From positions 930,001 to 994,000 of the forward strand of contig LSRY02000029.1 in NCBI GenBank assembly GCA_001643675.2: a stretch of DNA of 64,000 nt, written 5' to 3'. Positions 22,641-33,282 of this stretch are shown here, in pieces (positions within the stretch are counted from its first letter, which is position 1; every line of letters starts with the position of its first letter). The notes under the pieces are model-generated. The model did not search any database, was not told the DNA's origin, and was given only the letters and a program-made list of their open reading frames with translations. The DNA is from Monocercomonoides exilis (taxonomy: Eukaryota; Preaxostyla; Oxymonadida; Polymastigidae). Position numbers and translations under genes: made by a program.

Positions 22641-24260
22641 CTGATGATCTCCACGTTGGTGGTAACCGAAGCACATAAGCCGTTTCGCACACAACCTACC
22701 ACTGTATCTCAGACACTGCGCTCATCAGCCGCTCCATCGCTGTCGACCCCGTCAGAAAAGTTCCCTCTCCAACCACTTTCTCCTCTGTTCCGCCTTCCCT
22801 TCACCTGCCCAACCAGCCGCTCCACTGTCTCTCCATATGATGCCTTCATTTTCTTCTGCTGCTGCTTCTTTTGCGCGAGCGCCATCCACTGTTTCTCAAT
22901 CACTTCCTTGAACAGCACCGACTGCTATATTGTCGTCTTCTCCTGCATTTTCAACAGTACCATCAGCATCTTCGTTTCCTTCTCCATTTTTTTTCTCTTC
23001 TGCCACACATTTGCATCCTCCTCCTTCTCCACATTGAAACTTTCTCCTCCACAGCTCTTTGCTTCTCCCACAACGCTCACTCCGCTCCACACTTTCACAA
23101 CAACCTCTTTCCTGCTCGTGTCTGGCTCAAGCATCGCAGCGCTGTCATATTCGAAGTTCGATGTGATCTTCTCCTGACTCTTTTCACACAGCCCCGACGG
23201 TTGAATCATAAAATTCAAAGATGGAGTCATCACGCCCTCCGCAGAAATAAACGAAAAAGATATGGCAAGTTTAACCACAAATCCACAAGTTTCAACTAAC
23301 TGTTTCCGCTCATCAACCCACCCTGATGTGTCAGGCGCTTCTTCTTCTTCTCAATCCATTCTTCAATAAATTCGACCTTCTCCTTTATCGCAACCAGTTG
23401 TTCCTTCAGCTCCTTCACCTCTGCGATGTGCTTCTCGCTCATCTGCAAAATCTTCCTCTGATTCATCCGGATGATCTTGTCCTTCTCCTGCAGCTGCTCC
23501 TCCTACCCACTTGCATGGTTCAAAATCTGCTTGTAGTCTCAACTGTTTTTCAACTGCATATTTATCTACAAACTGCTCTTCTTCATCTCCCACTTTTCCT
23601 CCTCGAACTACTCCTCCAGCTCCCAAATCAGCAGCCCCTGCTCCTTCATCTTCCCCTCCATTTTTGTCATCTGTGCTTTGCACTTTCCGAACGACTTGCT
23701 TAACATCTGCACAGCATTCGCCTTCTTCGTCTGGCTTCACTGCTAAACTACTCGACTGTAGCATCAGAGGCACCAGCCGCGCTATCACCGACGGCAGCAG
23801 CAACTGTCAAGCAGATCAAAGAGAGGGAATTCGCATTTTCCTTTGAAAAGATCTGCTCGATTCTTGTTTAGCATCACACTCCGTGTCTCAACGTCTACCA
23901 GCAGCAAAAGCGACAGTGACAGATGCCGAACATGCACCCCTGCCGCCTCAGGCACCAGAATCCGCAGATGCCTTTCGTTATCTTCCATCGATGCAACAGA
24001 TATATATGATTCCGCCACAACAGAGAAATCCGAAGGATCAATTGTTTGTGCAGTGGATGATAAAGATGATGATGATTGCTCATCCACTTCTGCCTTATTC
24101 TTTTCACTTTATCTCCTGAATGACGAAAACAAAAAAGTCACAAGCGCTAAGTTAAAAGACGAACTGCTGCTCTGCTCTGGTCATAAGAATATTTTCATAT
24201 TAACCTTCAAGTCTACCAGCAGTTCCACTGACTGCACAAATACTTCATTTTCATATGAAA
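22600..24260 (-). pseudogene. Decayed coiled-coil protein gene, copy B (inverted)
   Basis: Read on the minus strand the blocks appear in the same order as in copy A: SEKNKAEVDEQSSSSLSS, then TAQTIDPSDFSVVAES, then a heptad-rich stretch with EEQLQEKDKIIRMNQRKILQ and MSEKHIAEVKELKEQLVAIK, then ISAEGVMTPSLNFMIQPSGL. Matching phrases in copy A are LVEQLQENDKIK..., LSEEHNTNVKEA..., LVAIKENVELT and PSGFCEKN. So this is a diverged inverted paralogue, also broken by frameshifts. The two copies are recognisable at protein level but I see no long DNA-level identity, so the duplication is old or both were captured from different family members. Confidence 0.65.
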
Positions 24261-25071
24261 AGGAATGTCGATCATCCCGTAAAGCTCACATTTATTGTTC
24301 TTAAAGAAAAAAAAGAACAGAGTCAATTCGAACAAAAAAAAATGTGAAAATGAAAAAGATGACCGTAAGAAATATGGAAGCAAAAGAGACATTGAATGTG
24401 ATTTATTATTTGAACTCAGAAAACAAGCATCAAGTTTATTTTTTTTATTTTTTTTTATTTTTTATATTGGAATGTTTTCAAAAACATGTCGTAATTGAGC
24501 ACCATTTTCGTAATTGTCGTTTCAATAATTGTTCAAAAAGTGCAACATTCTTAAAGAGATAGATTATTTATGAATAGTTAAAAGCTAACTTCCAAAATAA
24601 AAAACTCACATAAAAATTTTAAAGATATTGAATATTTTATCTTTTCAATTTCCAATAAAGGAATATGATAAAAATGAAGTGTCCATGAAAATAATTGAAA
24701 TGAAAATTCAAATCGAATGAAACGAAAACTCTAAAAACAATTGATAATACAGTTTGGCTCGTACAAAAAGATAATGAATTGGTAACAATGTAATTATGAT
24801 TAATCAGTCTAAGTTTATATGAAATGAATCAAATTGAAACTTAATAATTTATAATTAGTCAAATAAGCCACAAATTGAAATAAATGACAATACATGATGG
24901 GAACGGAATGATCAACATTTTCTGATCATTTGTGATCTGATTTTCAGATCAATTAATATTTTGTGACTTTTCAAAAAAAAAATACCCAAATAGAGGACCA
25001 TTCGAAATGTCTATAACCCTTTTGTAGACCTATGCGACACGACTTGCTATTTTTTGTTGCTGTCGGTCACC

Positions 25072-25102
<31 letters not shown>

Positions 25103-25118
25103 AAAAAAAAAAAAAAAA
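25072..25118 (+). repeat. Poly-A tract
   Basis: 47 bp of A interrupted once by T, 47 bp inside the left end of the hAT-like element. It could be an old retro-tail or simple slippage; no adjacent retroelement is visible. Confidence 0.9.
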
Positions 25119-25244
25119 GGCAAATTCTGCATATTTGGTCTTTAAACTTTTTTTTTTAAATTGTTTATTTTTATTTTTAAGAATTTCCACTTCTTAATTT
25201 TATTTCAAATATTTCGATCATCCGATACATAATAACATTAATTA

Positions 25245-26820
25245 GTGAGTTTAACATATTTTTCTTTCAAATCCCTTTTTAGTAATGCAAATGCTCGAAT
25301 GAATAATGTGAAAGCTGATGTTATCATGGTTTTCTTGAGTTCTATATTCAGACCGATTCATTTTGCACAAATAGACCAGCTTTCTATTCATTATAAAAAC
25401 AGAGTTGTTGTCTCAAACCAATATAATATGGAAAAAATACTGGAGATGAGCATCACAGAAAAGTTTAATTGTTTGTTAAACGATGCTGTATTAGAATTGA
25501 AAATAGTTATTTTCTTCTTCTTTTGATTATTATTTTTTGAAGTATTTTTAATTGAACTTGAAGATTGAAATGAGGATGAACAAATGCAGAAAATCAAGAA
25601 AATGAATGAAATGATTAATGAAATGAATGGAAAAGAATTAAAATCAGTTTTCACAGAAGAACTGTATTACGACGTGGATAAAATGATGAAGATAGAAATA
25701 ATATCAATAGAAAATGCAATTTTCCAATTGAAACATATTGGATATTGCAAATTTTTGAAAAAAATGAATAGCATTTTCTTTGATAATTCTTTGCTGTGTG
25801 AAAGATTTAAAAAAGATAATGAATGAGGAATATGAAAAGAAAGGACATGAGAAAAATGAAAAGCTATTGATTGATCTTTGCGAAAGCAATCTATTTCTTG
25901 TATGTTCCTTATCATCTGAATCACTTTCGATTTGCATTTCTTGCCTTCTAAAAGTTGCCATAAATCAGAAGAAAAACGAGGAAATGCAAAATAAAGTGAA
26001 AGTGGCTTTGTTGACAATGTGCAATGTTGAATATTATGAATGAAATTTTCTTTTCTATTTTTTTTAACACTTTGAAATTTCTTTTTCTTTTTTTAAATGA
26101 AATGGTGAAAGAATTATTCGTATATAAAATGAAAGAGATATTAGAATATCATCAGGAATATGCAACTTGGCTCTTCCTCCATTTTAATCTGCCTTTGAAG
26201 TTTTGATTATCAGATGGGAGTAAAGATAAAGTTTGACATATCCTTTTGTTATAGAGCTGTTTTATGATTATAATTATAATTATTTTATTATTATTATTAT
26301 TTTTTTTTTGAGAATGACAGTAAAAGAATTGGAAGAACAAGCAAGAAACTTGGATTGGAAGAGAAAAGAATGGGAGGAAAGAGGAAATGAACAAAAGAAG
26401 AATAAAATTTTATTTGAATAACAGTGTGTAATAGAAAAGGAGCAGTTTAAGACTTGTTGAGAGCTGCGAATGTTGATGTTGTTTTGGAAAAGATTCATCT
26501 GCCAACAATGAACAATGAAACGAAGAATGAAAGCATGTGATTCTTCATTGCAATAACAAGGCAATAGAAATGAAAAATGAATGATGAAAAAGAATAAACG
26601 AAAAGAAATACAATCAAAATGGAGTTGCACGAAAAGAAGAACGAAGAAGTGCACGAAGAAATCATATTTGGTTTTCGTGAAATTTTGGAATTTTTATACA
26701 AAAAATATTCCAATCTTTATGAATTGCTGTTGACTATTTCTAATAATGTTGTGTCAGAAATTGAATTTTTTAAAATTTTAACTCTCAAAGCATATTTATG
26801 TGCTTTTTTTATATTTCAAT
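25245..26820 (+). pseudogene. Unrecognised decayed gene cargo of element H
   Basis: A run of short plus-strand frames (25245-25526, 25584-25826, 25780-26043, 26619-26822) reads like one alpha-helical, Lys/Glu/Asn-rich protein broken by stops and perhaps introns: MSLTYFSFKSLFSNANARMN, KKMNEMINEMNGKELKSVFT, LLIDLCESNLFLVCSLSSES. The repeated low-complexity T/A tracts between the blocks resemble introns. I find no catalytic motif, so I cannot say whether this is a dead transposase or captured host sequence. Confidence 0.35.
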
Positions 26821-28158
26821 AATAAAAAACATTCATGTTTTGCTTTTGAAATATCTTTTTTTATTACAATTGCAAAAAAAAAAAGTGAAACTCCTCGATA
26901 AAGAAAAGAAAATGAAAAGTGAACTTAAAATATTTTCAAATTTGTTTTTTCTTTTCATTCTGATGTCTTCCTAATAAATATCTTTTATGATAAAAAACTA
27001 TTTTCTATCATCCTCTCAAGCTGGTTTCATTCTTCTCTCATAGTAATCCTCATTCAACTTTGTTTCATTTCCTTTGATTTTTTTGTTGTTTTCCTGTTGC
27101 CTTTTTCTCTGCTTTCTTGGTATCTTTGCATGTTCTTTTTTGGGAAGGCCAGAACGAAAGCGAGAATAATAGTTGTTATTTGAAGATAAAATCGCAACTT
27201 CTCAAGAAATATCGTTTGTGAATCATATGCTAAGAGTTAATGAAAAAAAAAAGATGAATGATCGAAGTGAAACAATTAAAAAATATACATTCATATATCA
27301 TATTTAAATAGCATAATAATAAATTAATGGAATAAAACCTTGCAACAACAAATTCACAAAGCACATGCTGCATTTACAAGTTGTATTCATCACTTGCCAA
27401 TTTGGATATTTTTTGCTTCAAAAGCAAAATTAGCCTTTACTGTTCATCTTATTGAACGCTTGATTCAAGCCTTCTTCAAAAGAGATGCATCACATGCAAG
27501 CAGAAAAATTAAAGTCGAATTCATCAATTTTATCTGAAAAAGTTGAAATTAAAAAATATCATGAATAATTAATGAGATATTCAAAATGAATTACAAGAAA
27601 AAGCATAACTGGCTTCTTGTTTCGCATTGAAAAGTTTGTATTTGTGGATATAACAATAAATTACTCAACAAAGTTTGATAGAAGACATTGTACTCATTTC
27701 TTTGAAGAAAAAAGGAGATTTCTAAAAAATGAAAAGAATAATTATGGATTATTTTCAATGAAAAATGTTATTAACAACATTTTAAAAACCAAACTAGTTT
27801 ATAAAATCTTCTGCTTCTTTTTCAAGAAGTTTTGCTTCTCTGACTTGAAGTGACGTCAGTGACAGCAGTGACTTCCAGTGGCAAAAAAGATCAAAGTTAA
27901 GTTGATCTCGTCACCAAACCATTTTTCACTAAATTTTTCTTCAATATTTAAAATTTTTTAATCATTTTATTTCAAAAAATGTTTCAATTTAGGTCAATAT
28001 ATATTTTCTCACTTGATTGGAAAATAATCTCTTTCTTTTTTCGCAAAAATATAGAAAAATGAAATTTTATATAAATAAAGGTTCCGATCATAAAAAATTG
28101 TCCTGTCTGTCACCTGTGTCACTAAGTGGCAAAATTTGTCACTTGTCGCACAGGTCTA

Positions 28159-29683
28159 CCCTTTTGTTAGAAAATACCAAACGTCATATCAGAAAATACT
28201 AACCATTGCTGTTTAATGAAAAAAACAGAAATATATTTCTTGAAATAATGAAATATGCTTTTGTGCTGCTGCTTTTTGATATTTCACGAAATTTTGGAGT
28301 GTAAAAATAAGAAAAAATTAAGTTGAGGGTCGAACTTGTAAAAATTATTTTCATTCAGAAAAATATCAAGGTTGCAAAGAAATTATATCTCCAGGAATAA
28401 ATAGATGTCGTGTGTATTAATGGAATGTTATTTCATTTATATTTAAAAATCTGAAAGTGTTAGCATTCGCATTGTCACAATAACTTAAACTTTTGAATTG
28501 CCATATCTATTATTTATCAATGCATGATAGCAAAGACAAATGAAGGGAATTCTGAATTTCAAAACGTTTATTTGTAATTTTTTTGTTCTTATTTGAAATT
28601 CATTTTGGATTTATCAGAATAATAATCGATAAGAGAATCGCAGTCTTCAACAAAAATGCACAAATTGCATCTTCGAAGTGTCCTTCATTTTTATTCATTC
28701 ATGTGACCTGATCATATTTTATCAATTAGGGGAAAATACGGACTTTCAAGCTTTTTATGCACAAAACATGAAAAAATTGTTTCACACATAACTTTGTTTC
28801 GCTTTCTCAGATTTCAAAATAAATTTGATTTTCATATCCGTAAACAGGCATCGTTGAAATCAAAGCATCAAGTTTTCAACATTTCACGAATGTCAAAAAA
28901 CGAACCCAATTTTGTTGTGTTTTTTGATAGAAAAAAAGTCAATGAAAAGTGCATAATTTTTCAATGAAAAAGCCTGAAGTCAAATATTTTGTCCCAATTG
29001 TCAAATGTTCAAAGAACCTTTTAAAATGAAAGAAACAATCTTAACCATTCAGCGAATCAGCAAAGGCATTTATTAGTAATTGGTTGTTTGATATTTAGCT
29101 TGAAATCTAATATTTCAAAAAGATTTACCTTTTTTTTATTCGAACTTGCTTCGAAAACGAAGAAGAAGGTTCATCATAACAAGTTTGTGAACATTTTCCA
29201 TTAGAAATTTTTCTTTGAATTACCAACTCTGAATTTGAATACACGATCGTGCAGCAATCAAAGGCTATTTTGGTGATTCTGTGGAAATTGTTAATTATCA
29301 TGATTCAAACAGTCAGTGAAATAACTTTTTTTCTTTTCAATGATATCTTAGACCTTCTGAGATGCTTAGCAGAAATACAAAGATATTTGAATCTGTTTTT
29401 TCTACAAATGTTGAGTGAAATCTGATTTGTTTTCACTTCTATATCATCTTTAGCATCTCTTAGATATGCAAAAGGAAATTATAAATATTCTAATAAGGTT
29501 TAAGTGTATCAATATCTTTTTGGAATAACAAATGCTCATGATGTGATTTATAAATGTTTTGTTTCAAAAAGTTATTGGTAAGCTTTTCTGAAATGTTATA
29601 TAAAAAATATAAAGCAAAAAAGAACAAATTCATATGAAATATCTTTGTTCTTTGAAACAAAAAGATTACAAACTGATTTTCAT
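28159..29683. other. Gene-free interior of the pogo-type element
   Basis: About 1.5 kb of AT-rich DNA between the hAT-like insertion and the end of the pogo transposase. No frame above 65 codons has protein-like composition. I see nothing recognisable. Confidence 0.5.
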
Positions 29684-31337
29684 TCAAACTTTGACTTTCT
29701 TTTCTTTTCCTGCATCACCTTTTATTCCAACTGTGTTCTCATGTGAATCACGCTCATCTGTTGTTCTGAACATGTTGAAGTCTGTTAATGAAGGCTGAAA
29801 CAGATTATAAATTGCAACTTTTTCCAGTAAATCTTCAACTTCGTTAATAACTTTATGACTATCTTTGGGTGGTGAATTGTCTTCAATGAACTCTTTTAAC
29901 ATATTCCACATTTTATTTGCCTCTCCAATTGTTTTGACTTTTCTTTTTCTTCCTTCTTCATCAACTTTCACCTTCAAGGCTATTTCATCTTCGGAAACAT
30001 TCGACTTTGATATTATTGAATCAACAATCTTTTCTTCGGATAGAATTTCTCTTGTTATTTCGTGATCTTCAGCCGAGCAAAATTCCTCGGCAATTATTTC
30101 GAAAAGATCACTGTCTCTGGTTTTCAATTTTTCAAACAGCACATTATTCTCGTTTATTTCATCTTCCTCGATATTCACAATTTCTTTTTCTTTTTCTTTA
30201 GCAGGATCCCATTCCGCATGCTTGCAACAATTTTCTATTGTTTCCTTTTTAGCTTTTTTCCAAGCTTTTTCCACCATGTTTAAAACTTCCAGCATTGTAA
30301 TCTTCGTTGCAACCCCACATTCAACTTTTGCCAGTTTTTTTTCTAAGAAATAGACATTTATAGAAGTGTTTAAAGACTTTGATAATACCTGCGTCCATTG
30401 GTTGGATAATGGACGTTTCATTAGGATGCAAATAAAATAATGAAACATGAGACAAATTGACACTATCTACACTATGAGCTGCACAGTTGTCGACAATTAA
30501 CGCAATTTTCCTATGTGAAATGGACATTTTTTCGTTAAGTCTTTTGACGTAATCATTAAAAATGACTTCATTCATCCGTGACTTTTCTGGATGATAATAA
30601 AGGGTTGGTAAGAATTTTCCTTTCAAACATCTTGGCGATTTTGATTTGCCGATCACAAGAGGGCACAGCTTTTCTCCTGTCATACTTGCGGCAAGAAGAA
30701 CAGAAACCCTATCTTTCGATTGTTTGATTCCAGAAACCGAACAACTGCCTTCGGTAAAAGTTTGTTTCGCTGATTGATTGTAAAATAAACCTTATTCATC
30801 TGCGTTGAATATGTTGTTCTCCCCATATTGATTTAAAATTGCATGTAAAGTTATATCTATCCATTTAGCGGCACTGTCCTTGTCTGCAGACAATGACTCT
30901 CCAACAATTTTCTTTGAAGTTATATCGTGTCGCATTCTCCATCGTTCTATCCAACTATCCCAGTTGCGTTCTGAAGGATTTTTGTAGTGAAATTGATTGG
31001 CGAAATACTGTGTTTTCTCTAAAAGCATTCTTCCATCAATAGCCATTTCAGGGTTTGAAGACCTTATTTGTCGAAACCAAATAATCATCGCTTCGTCTAA
31101 CTCTGGATATATCGTTGGTCGAATTCGAAATGTGATGTCAGGCTTAATAACAGATGAACTTTGTTTTAATATTGCTTCTTTGTTTTTCAATATTTTTGCA
31201 ATTGTTGAGAAATCAATATTAAAATCTTTTACAATGATATTTCTTGGTTGAGGAGGGTTCGAACTCAACTTGTTGATGATATCTAATTTTTGAACAAAAG
31301 AAAGTTTTGTTCTTTTATTTACACCTGTTGTTTTCAT
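29684..31337 (-). pseudogene. Pogo/Tigger-type (CENP-B-like) DDD transposase, broken
   Basis: Starts at 31337. The N-terminal part holds a CENP-B-type helix-turn-helix (KRTKLSFVQKLDIINKL...DFSTIAKIL) and a second Tc5-type one (MIIWFRQIRSSNPEMAIDGR...WIERWRMRH). The catalytic domain shows NADE (first Asp), LIVDNCAAHS (second Asp) and TSIIQPMDAGIIKVFK (third Asp), i.e. a DDD triad in the usual order. A TAA replaces the codon after NADE, where the family has Thr or similar (NADE-T-GLF), and a frameshift follows the third Asp at about 30330-30460. The C-terminal tail (to 29684, TGA) is acidic and helical, as in many pogo proteins. Known role: cut-and-paste DNA transposition at TA. Two disabling lesions make it inactive. 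Confidence 0.85.
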
Positions 31338-31514
31338 TTAAACTTTTAGAATTTCGAATTTCAATTTGTAGAATATAGTTCAAAAACGTTAGAAATATTT
31401 CATGAAAATTAACCATATTGGTCAATATTAATTTCTATCAAACAATTAATTATTAATTAATTCATATTCGTTGGATATTTTAAAAATTAAAAACAAAAAA
31501 TTTCACCCATATTA

Positions 31515-31660
31515 AAATAAAATGTGATTATATATTTTTAGCTCTGTGATAATATGCGATGAAAAATGAATGAAAAAAAGGAAAAAATGTTCGTGCATGG
31601 AAAAATGTGATTATAAACGAATGTGATAATATGCGATGTGATTATATCCGGTTTTGACTG
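31515..31660 (-). repeat. Subterminal TATAATCACAT repeats of the pogo-type element
   Basis: Inside the right tip the motif AATCACAT or its variant TATCACAT recurs at about 31528, 31605, 31623 and 31640, as GTGATTATA/GTGATAATA on the plus strand. The left end has one inverted copy near 17134. Spaced subterminal motifs of this sort are usual binding sites of Tc1/pogo transposases. Confidence 0.6.
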
Positions 31661-31800
31661 TAATCACAATTGTTTTGTAAACAAATGTTTCAGCATAAAT
31701 AAAGATGAAGATGTTTCTTATAGACCTTTTCGTTTTTCAGTGTTATTTTGTTTGATATTCATGAAAATTTTTCGAATCGAAAATTTTGACAACAAAATAT
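31661..31800 (+). mobile_element. Middle segment of the interrupted host MITE
   Basis: Continues the MITE begun at 16973-17068 after the pogo insertion: ACAAATGTTTCAGC...AAGATGAAGATGTTTCTTATAG, ending ...ACAACAAAATAT. The same words (ACAAATGTTTAAGC, AAGATGAAGATGTTTTTGATAAGCC) occur in order in the uninterrupted relative at 57330-57586. The ATAT at 31797-31800 is the first of the five ATAT joints of the right-hand chain. Confidence 0.65.
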
Positions 31801-32045
31801 GAAATGTCAAAAATTTTTTTAAAAGTTCTTTTTGTTGAATTTTCAAATAGAATTAAAATTACATATTTCGATCAAATTTCTGTTTCCACTCGCCAGATTT
31901 CATGAGAATGAATATTATTGCATTATCGAAAATTTGTTTCCATCACTGATTAATTTTGTCTATGTGAACAGAAATTTGATCGAAATATGTTATTTTTATT
32001 CTTTTTGAAAATAAAACAAAAGGAACATTTCAAAAATTTTTTGAC
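31801..32045. mobile_element. 245-bp MITE, chain element D1
   Basis: Long terminal inverted repeats (about 85 bp, imperfect): left GTCAAAAATTTTTTTAAAAG (after five extra bases GAAAT), right inverse GTCAAAAAATTTTTTGAAAT, both leading to CATATTTCGATCAAATTTCTG. ATAT lies on each side (31797-31800, 32046-32049). The core word TTTCTGTTTCCACTC is shared with D4 at 51434-51670, so they are related. Non-coding. Confidence 0.7.
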
Positions 32046-32795
32046 ATATGGCACTTTCTTTTTGAAAAATCAGATCTCTTCCCGTTATAGTTTTTTGTTT
32101 CATAAATAATAATGTATCACAAAACAACAACTGACCATTTATCTATTTATCACAAGCGAAACACATTTCTCAATTTTTGTTTTTTTCCGTGAACCTAAAT
32201 AGCTTTTATCAAATAATTTTTTAAAGGGAAATTGTGATGAAATCGATTTATCAAATATTTATCTATCCAAATAGTATTCAAGATTTTTTTATGTTGAATG
32301 TGATTCACATTTATTTAATATATGTCTCATGTTGCGTGTATGTTATGTGTTTGTTTTTTGCACGTTTTAATGAGCAATGTTTCGATTTTCTTCATAAACG
32401 AACCACAAGCCAAAGCTGTTCCTTTATTTACGTAAATCAATCAGTTATTTTATTTATGAAAATGTTTGCAATTATATTTATCAATTAATATCTTGAAATC
32501 AGTTTTTTTTAATGCATAAAAGATTGAATTGGAACTGGAAGATTCACTGTTCTTGTCTTTATTGTGAGGAGCAAATTGAAAGAAAGAAATGGCAGTTGTT
32601 TAACTTTAAGAAAAGGGAATGAGAGCAACCATGTTTCTGTTCTTTGTAACGATTGGAGCACCTCATTTATTTGATGAAAGCAAACTTCATTTTCAATCAC
32701 TGGATTATCTGAGTCCACTCATCTCATTATCTCATAGCACATATCATGCAAATACAGCCCCACTTCGATTGCTTTTCAAACTCCGACACTTCGTC

Positions 32796-33216
32796 CAAAT
32801 AATCAACTGCCACAATCGTTGTCACTTCCTCTGATTGCTCATGTCCAAATGGAAATGGAACAGGCTCACTTCCTCCTTCATCAGCGTTTGAGGATTGTGA
32901 AGACAAAAGGAAGGAGTGTTTGAGGTGGAAGGCACCTGAATTGCAGATGAACAAGAAGATGGGGGCAACAAAAGAATCAGTTGTGTTTTCGATTGGGATG
33001 ATGCTGTGGGAGTGTTTGACGATGCATATTCCGTTTGGTGATTATGAGGCAGAGGTGGCCGGGCAGAAGATAGCGAACAGGAAGAGACCCAGCTCCTCCA
33101 CAACGAAAGGAAGTTCGATCGTGGATATTATGAATGGATACTTATCGACAGAAGGGAATGTGAGGCTAACTCTTTTGTGCCTGAAGAAAGAGTTTATCCA
33201 GTGCTTTCCAATTTGA
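32796..33216 (+). pseudogene. C-terminal fragment of a kinase-like domain
   Basis: The frame reads LRWKAPELQMNKKMGATKES, then VVFSIGMMLWECLTMHIPFG, DYEAEVAGQKI and, near the end, GYLSTEGNVRLTL...KKEFIQCFPI. This matches kinase subdomains VIII-XI (APE-like APEL, D-x-x-S-x-G reduced to VFSIGMMLWECLT, and the terminal helix with the Arg-containing loop). The N-lobe and catalytic loop are absent; upstream sequence (CPNGNGTGSLPPSS) is in frame for only about 40 codons before a stop. Such kinase-like C-termini are, to my knowledge, common behind PMP-like ectodomains in oxymonads. Its TGA lies 66 bp before the left end of cassette Q. Confidence 0.7.
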
Positions 33217-33282
33217 GAAGCTATTCTGACAGTCCCCGTATCAATTACAACCTGTAAACAACAGAGTATGGCAAACAAAGCA

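Larger units (their letters stand above)
19432..24987. mobile_element. GGGT-tipped transposon (5.56 kb) with captured genes, element G
   Basis: Terminal inverted repeats of about 85-95 bp: GGGTATTTTTTTTTGAAAAG at the left, and the right end is its inverse with one extra T, continuing through GATCAATTAATAT and ATGTTGATCATTCCGTT. Both ends are flanked by AAAT (19428-19431 and 24988-24991), a 4-bp duplication. No transposase is visible. The cargo is two decayed paralogous copies of one coiled-coil gene in inverted orientation (about 20070-21470 plus, 24260-22600 minus). The tip sequence and several hundred bp of subterminal DNA match the element at 45465-51429, so the two belong to one family that should be mobilised in trans. 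Confidence 0.8.
25025..28158. mobile_element. hAT-like transposon, 3.1 kb, element H
   Basis: Ends TAGACCTATGCGACACG (left) and, reverse-complemented, TAGACCTGTGCGACAAG (right), 15 of 17 identical. The flanks are CCCTTTTG on both sides (25017-25024 and 28159-28166); the direct repeat can be extended to 10 bp (ACCCTTTTGT) if the tip is shortened. An 8-bp duplication with TAG tips fits the hAT superfamily. Subterminal GTGAC motifs recur near the right end and at 27840-27870. I find no intact transposase. It lies in the pogo-type element 37 bp from element G. Confidence 0.7.
17069..31660 (-). mobile_element. Pogo/Tigger-type DNA transposon, 14.6 kb, itself nested
   Basis: Terminal inverted repeats of about 27 bp with two mismatches: left CAGTCAAAATCGGATGTAAT, right (reverse complement) CAGTCAAAACCGGATATAAT, both continuing CACATCG. 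Each end is flanked by TA, the Tc1/mariner-pogo target duplication, and the flanks join to restore a known MITE. A decayed pogo-type transposase (29684-31337, minus) lies near the right end. Subterminal copies of TATAATCACAT occur at both ends, probably transposase-binding sites. The interior also holds a PMP-like pseudogene and two later insertions, a 5.6-kb GGGT-tipped element (19432-24987) and a hAT-like element (25025-28158). Confidence 0.8.

Noticed and set aside
25072-25118. Poly-A as the tail of a retrotransposon
   Set aside because: No reverse transcriptase or coding sequence precedes it on either strand; it lies inside an element bounded by inverted repeats.
31240-31270. tRNA T-arm-like GGTTCGAAC
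   Set aside because: It lies in the coding sequence of the pogo transposase helix-turn-helix domain and no cloverleaf can be drawn around it.
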